Shown here: piece by piece, positions 59,596 through 64,000 of the stretch
How the letters are laid out: the number at the start of each line of letters is the position of its first letter
Position numbering within the stretch: position 1 is the stretch's first letter
Assembly: GCA_003550325.1 (NCBI GenBank)
Contig: QKWP01000037.1
Location: 5,113 to 69,112 of the forward strand
Direction of reading: 5' to 3'
From: Gigaspora rosea
Lineage: Eukaryota; Glomeromycota; Glomeromycetes; Diversisporales; Gigasporaceae
DNA length: 64,000 bases
Program-made: the position numbers and the translations under genes
Notes under the pieces: generated by a model
The model's input: the letters and a program-made list of their open reading frames with translations, nothing else
What the model was told of the DNA's origin: nothing
Databases searched by the model: none

Positions 59596-59859
59596 TCATA
59601 TAATGACTCTGCCATTCTGATTAAAGCTACACAAATTTAATTTTTCATTTTGCATTACTTGCAAATCCAATTTTTCAAAAAAATTTTTAATTCCAATAAG
59701 CAAATTATTCCATTTTTTGCTATATAATTTTTTCTTTGGTGTACTTGATGGCAATCTTAATTTTTTGGAATTACCCGCCAGATCTAAAAAAAGATTCAAA
59801 ATTTTCTGATTCCATGTTATCAAGCTGAAAAAATCTTTTGTGGCCTTATCATGTAACAT
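59596..59859 (-). CDS. Hypothetical Lys-rich 87-aa ORF
   Basis: An uninterrupted frame with a less AT-biased residue mix than nearby noise (SSTPKKKLYSKKWNN, then FFEKLDLQVMQNEK). No signal peptide or membrane segment, and no family recognised. It might be a fragment of a larger transposon protein, but no companion exons were found. Low certainty. Confidence 0.22.
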   Translation of the reverse strand: MLHDKATKDFFSLITWNQKILNLFLDLAGNSKKLRLPSSTPKKKLYSKKWNNLLIGIKNFFEKLDLQVMQNEKLNLCSFNQNGRVII

Positions 59860-60216
59860 GAGCTTATTAATTTACAATAAATTTAAAAAAATCCAACCCA
59901 CCAACTTAAAATTTTGAAACACCCTGCTAAATAAAAAATTAATTTTGTGTAGTCTTATTTTTATTAATACTCTGCAAACTTCAAGCTCAATAAAACTTAC
60001 TTATCAAATTATTTGCTAGTATAGCCCAAAACTTATATATATAATGTTCAATGCAAATGCATTTCATTAATTGGCACTTTTGGTATCAAAAAAAAAATGT
60101 AAAATGAAAAATTAACTTCATGTGGCCTAATTATATATAGTTATTCAATCTTAACAATTATGTGTAATCACAACATTAACCAGAAAATTCTTGCATCTAA
60201 CAAGTTACCATAGGAT

Positions 60217-60898
60217 CAGGGATGGTAAATGACCTCGGTCATTTGACAATTTTTCAAATGACCTCAAGTGACCTCAAAATGATCGCTCATTTGAGGTCAT
60301 TCAAATTTTGGGTCATTTGGAAATGACTCGTGACCAAATGACTATGGTCATTTCCAAATGACCGGGGTCATTTGGTCATTAGGTCATTTTGCATAGATTG
60401 ACATTCTACCGATCACGTTACATATGTTCGATTATTTCTCAATTCACGTCGATTATTAATTAACATTCAAATTCGAAAATGATTTATATCATTTTACAAT
60501 TGGTAAATTATTATTCGAGAACTTTTTTTTATTTCTTTAAAAAAAGTAAATACATTATTTTTTTGTCTAGTGTTTTTTTTCTTTAATCACTTCATACCTT
60601 CGATTAGAATGTCGTTTTACAACCGGTCTGAAAATGACCTAGTCATTTAGCCAAAATACAAATGGAGCAAATGATTTGGTTATTTGTCATGTGTAATATT
60701 AATAATTTTTATTAAATAGCATCTAACAACGTTTTATTTTACGAAGAAGAATAATCAATTTTGATTGGCTAAAGTATTAGATAATCAATTAACCAGAGTT
60801 AAATGACCTTCTTAAGTCATTTGGGCCGTGAAATGACCAATGACTGGTCATTTGTCATTTGAGTCATTTGGGTCATTTAAAGTCATTTACCATCCCTG
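60217..60898. mobile_element. hAT-like miniature element (GGTCATTT motif), 682 bp
   Basis: Exact 8-bp target duplication CATAGGAT (60209-60216 and 60899-60906). Perfect terminal repeats CAGGGATGGTAAATGAC / GTCATTTACCATCCCTG. About 150 bases at each end are packed with GGTCATTT/AAATGACC, in both orientations. The AT-rich core has no coding sequence. CAGGG...CCCTG with 8-bp duplication is typical of hAT. Confidence 0.92.
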
Positions 60899-60906
60899 CA
60901 TAGGAT

Positions 60907-61855
60907 CATGCCATAAAAACCTTAAGGGTTAAAATAACAAATTGATATAAAGTCATCACTCTTCCATTCAGGTAATAATCATTTTACTAACAATCACTTC
61001 AAAGATACCATATTTCATTGACACTCATTTTACTAATAGATTTATATTACAGACAATTTACAGACAAAGTTTATCTTGTAAACATATTTTACTGATAATA
61101 TAAATAATTTCAAACTTTATCTTAATAATAATAACTAGAATTACTTTGAAAATGAACTATTAGTAAAAATATATTTTGTTCACTAAAACAAACATGTTTC
61201 TAAATTAATTATCTGTAAAATAAGCTTTCAATGAAATGAAAGTTAGTGAAATGTAGTTTTCTTAAAATATGGAGTTGTTTGGAACTGGAAGAAAGCAAAA
61301 ATCTGATGAACAATAAAATTCAACTAAAGTTAAATTAAAAAAAGCATTTTAATTAGTTACATTATTAATTTGAAATTATTAACCTAACTCAGTTAAAGAA
61401 AAAAAGATCGAATTAATCACCTTTTATATAAAAACATAAATCGATTAACCCTTTGATTACCTGATTTTATCAAACAATTAATTTATTCCATTGTTAGATT
61501 AATCACCCACATTATCTAATTTTGCCCTAGATTACATGATATCATTAATAATATTAACAATTGCATTAGAACCTTTCAACCATTACGACTAGAATAAGAA
61601 GAATTATAAGAGTGAAATTTGAACTACTAGCAGAAGAACTATTTACAAGAAATCTCAGAAATACTTAACATTATTTGACTACACTGCAACAAGACCCTAA
61701 AATAACCTCAATCCACCAATTCAAGAGTCTTGCACAATTAAAAGATACTAGTTTGATTAAATAGTAGTGTTGTTGGTAGTTTTTAGCTATACACCTAATA
61801 TCCACCCTCTCACAATGTGCAGCATATAATTATAGATAAGCTATTGTAGTTTATA
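60907..61855. other. Intergenic DNA, nothing recognised
   Basis: AT-rich; no gene, repeat or element end seen. Confidence 0.4.
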
Positions 61856-62010
61856 TCAGTAATTAAGTAGTAATTATAAAAAGGTGAAGTAGTATATATT
61901 AGAATTATCACAATTTCTATTGTGAATTACTATAAAAATTTTACTACAAACTTACTTGGCATATAATACATTTTAAAGTTTAGTTAGCAATGAAATTATT
62001 CATTCGAATA
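61856..62010 (-). repeat. Dispersed repeat family, cluster 6
   Basis: Contains TTATCACAATTTCTATTGTG, AATTACTATAAAAATTTTAC and TACAAACTTACTTGGCATAT, as in clusters at 42760 and 46865. Abuts the kinase pseudogene. Confidence 0.55.
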
Positions 62011-62014
62011 CTAT

Positions 62015-62930
62015 AAAAAATCGGCCAATATGGGTGTTAAAGCAGCAATTTTTAATATTACATGCTGTTATCAAAATGGTATTGGTACAAAGAGAGATAT
62101 TTAGAATATAGATGCTTGACGCAGCTGATGAAGAATGACGCATGATGCAGCTCAACCATTATGTTTTATGGTCACGTGAGCAGTTGCATCAGGCATCATT
62201 AATTCAGAGTGCAAATTATTGGTTCAAAAAGTGTAGAAGTCTTTTGAAATAATAAATCACCCGATAATATCAATCCTGAATTTAAGAGAGTATAAATTAT
62301 CTTGGATTGATTATAATAATTTCAAAGTTATCAAGAAATGAGGGAAAAGGAGGATTTGCAACTGTATATTGGGCAAATTAGTTGGTAGAATTAACTTAAA
62401 GTAATTCGTAATTCAAACGAAAAGAGCAAGAATTTATCCAGGAATTGAAAAATTACCGCGAAATTGGTTATGAGAATCCTTCATTCTTGAACTGTGAAGG
62501 AGCATCAAGAAATGATTATGGTGATTATACTATTGTCATGATGATTGCACCAAAAGGATCGTTATGACAATCTTGTAGAAGCATCACAATTGGAATGGAG
62601 GGATAAATTGAATATCTTGAATGGTATAGCTTTTGATCTTGAGTCAATTCATTCGCAGGAACTCGTTCATAGAGATTTACACAGCGGGAATATTTTGCAA
62701 GGAGATACTTTGCAAGAAGCATATATCACTGATCTTGGACTTTCTAAAAGTGAAAGGAAGGAAAAATTTGTAGTACTCTTCTGTATATAGCACCTGAGGT
62801 TTTAGTTGGTCAACTGTATACTAAAGCATCAGATATTTACAGTCTTGGAGTTATCATGACCCGGACAAAGAGCATTTAATGGAATTCGTTTGATGAATAT
62901 CTTGTAACAAGAATTATTAATGCCTAGTTG
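62015..62930 (+). pseudogene. Sel1/protein kinase remnant, second copy
   Basis: Begins within a Sel1 repeat (TCCYQNGIGTKRDI), is interrupted by a miniature element at 62111, continues YWFKKCRSLLK, and then enters a kinase domain with GKGGFATVYW (about 62343-62375), ELKNYREIGYENPSF, KLNILNGIAFDLESIHSQ, the catalytic loop HRDLHSGNIL (62674-62700), TDLGLS, and APEVLVGQLYTKASDIYSLG (about 62790-62850). Frame changes near 62340, 62395, 62565 and 62775 and several stops break it, and the C-terminal lobe after DIYSLGV is lost. Here the catalytic loop keeps the canonical HRD, unlike HGD in the copy at 24938, and the two copies align closely. Confidence 0.8.
62111..62197. mobile_element. 87-bp miniature element in the kinase remnant
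   Basis: GATGCTTGACGCAGCTG at the left and (other strand) GATGCCTGATGCAACTG at the right are inverted repeats. It separates the last Sel1 repeat from YWFKK, which are adjacent in the 24938 copy (QRANHWFRK), so it is a recent insertion. Confidence 0.65.
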
Positions 62931-63100
62931 TTAGCTGATCCTATAGCAAAAATTAACAACTGGGCATTTTTTACTTGATGAATGGATATGAATTATTAGT
63001 AAAATTTTTATGATCTGGGCAAAAATTGTCATTCCGATCCAGCGACCATGATTCCGATGCACTCCGATGCATCCCGACCCAGAATTTTGGAACCCCTGTA
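62924..63100. mobile_element. Hairpin and hAT-like terminus (ATCGGAATG motif)
   Basis: GCCTAGTTGTTA (62923-62934) pairs with TAACAACTGGGC (62957-62968). From about 63030 to 63099, TTCCGATGCACTCCGATGCA and TCCCGACCC words end in GGAACCCCTG. On the other strand this is CAGGGGTTCC, a hAT-type terminus with a subterminal motif array. The second end was not found. Confidence 0.4.
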
Positions 63101-64000
63101 TGATCGCATTCCTACAAGGTTGTGCTCCGGATGATCATGTGATGTTCTCGGCTACTTAGTAGTGATAACGATAATGATTTACCGGTATATTGAGTTGCAC
63201 TTTTAATTGCTTTCGTTTTTGTATCTTACAGTAATTTTGTGCACGAAATTAAAAAAAAGAAAAGAAAAGGAAAAAAATTATATTTAACTGAATGAAGAAT
63301 AACATCAAACTTATTATCGTTATAATTCAAGTTCACTAAAAGACCTTAATTAATAATATATTTTGCGTTTATAAGAAACAAAAATTAATTTATTAGAATC
63401 TTACCGGTAATATCATTATATTATCCGTTAAAAGTTCTTTATTTTTTATCATTATATTTTCTGTTAAAAGTTCTTTATTTTTTAAATATAACTTTCGATA
63501 CTTATTTGTATTTTCGTAAGGAAAAATTTTCTTAGTTCTTTATATAATGTTATTTTTTTTTTATTATCATAAAAATTGCAATCAACCTTTCTAATACCGA
63601 ATTGAAAAGTCATTAAAGCCCATAGCATTTTTATAACGAATTATTTATTATATATTTTGAAAATTTTAAGTATTTATATCCGGAGTTAGTTATAGAGAGG
63701 TTCGTTGTATAGGGTCAACTATTTATAAAAAAATTTATTGAATAAAAATAAATTGGTTTTATTAAATAGTTTTTGTTTTTCATTAAATAAAATGTATAAA
63801 CCTTTTAATTATTATTATTATTATCTTTGAAATGTTCATTAAATTTATTAATTAATTGAAATGTACAGTATTTTAACGCAGCCTTGTACAAATTTAAGGT
63901 ATACTTAAAGATCCGAATCAGAACCGAAATTTCGAATCGGATCCAAGCAAATACCCGTAAAATTTTTTAGATATAAAAATCTAAATTTCAAGTATAAACT
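63101..64000. other. AT-rich DNA with ATCCGAATC array at the end
   Basis: TTATCATTATATTTTCTGTT (then AAAAGTTCTTTATTTTT) is tandemly repeated at 63420-63485. 63908-63960 has GATCCGAATCAG, TTTCGAATCGGATCC words, possibly the start of another motif-array element cut by the window edge. No gene. Confidence 0.4.

Overview
The window is very AT-rich eukaryotic DNA with short spliceosomal introns (GTAAGT-type donors, TTAG acceptors), few genes and a heavy load of transposons. Sel1-repeat/kinase genes, a MULE-like transposase with a Glu/Lys-rich C-terminal coil, many hAT-type miniature elements and secreted lipases together suggest a Glomeromycotina fungus, probably Rhizophagus or a relative. That assignment is inferred from gene-family style, not from a marker gene.

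Layout. 1-12.2 kb: a cut-off hAT-like terminus, a possible tRNA-derived SINE head, repeat-rich DNA, a decayed gene resembling the N-terminal half of a Polinton/linear-plasmid type family-B DNA polymerase (4.3-6.7 kb), and two terminal-inverted-repeat (TIR) elements (8.5-9.3 and 9.6-10.1 kb). 12.2-22.6 kb: copy A of a segmental duplication carrying a divergent pair, a secreted Cys-rich protein (-) and a class 3 lipase (+), both broken. The lipase 3' flank is split by a complete 4.9 kb MULE-like transposon with an exact 9-bp target duplication and a 12-exon, now damaged, transposase. 23.8-26.7 kb: a dispersed repeat and a Sel1-repeat/protein-kinase gene with three lesions. 27-36.4 kb: miniature elements, some nested, a ~45-bp minisatellite (29.2-31 kb), a four-armed foldback element (34 kb) and a second tandem array (35-36.4 kb). 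36.8-48.7 kb: a third lipase 3' fragment, more miniature elements, a ~1 kb four-armed palindrome (41.2-42.1 kb) and dispersed copies of the same repeat family as the 35 kb array. 48.7-53.6 kb: copy B of the duplication, with an apparently intact secreted-protein gene and a lipase intact through exon 4 but lacking its last exon. 53.6-64 kb: a TIR element containing a one-base assembly gap, a hAT element with a transposase C-terminal remnant, a short LTR retrotransposon with a TTAA-flanked element inside its 3' LTR, a 682-bp hAT miniature element with a perfect 8-bp target duplication, and a second broken Sel1/kinase gene.

The only gene I judge plausibly functional over its full length is the secreted Cys-rich protein of copy B (49503-50473, -). 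The lipase beside it would be expressed divergently from a shared ~1.25 kb intergenic region, and the pairing is kept in both duplicated loci. Most other content is transposons and repeats. I did not find a clear new defence or biosynthetic system. The most unusual signals are the family of hAT-like elements in which each family carries its own short subterminal motif, and the four-armed foldback elements.
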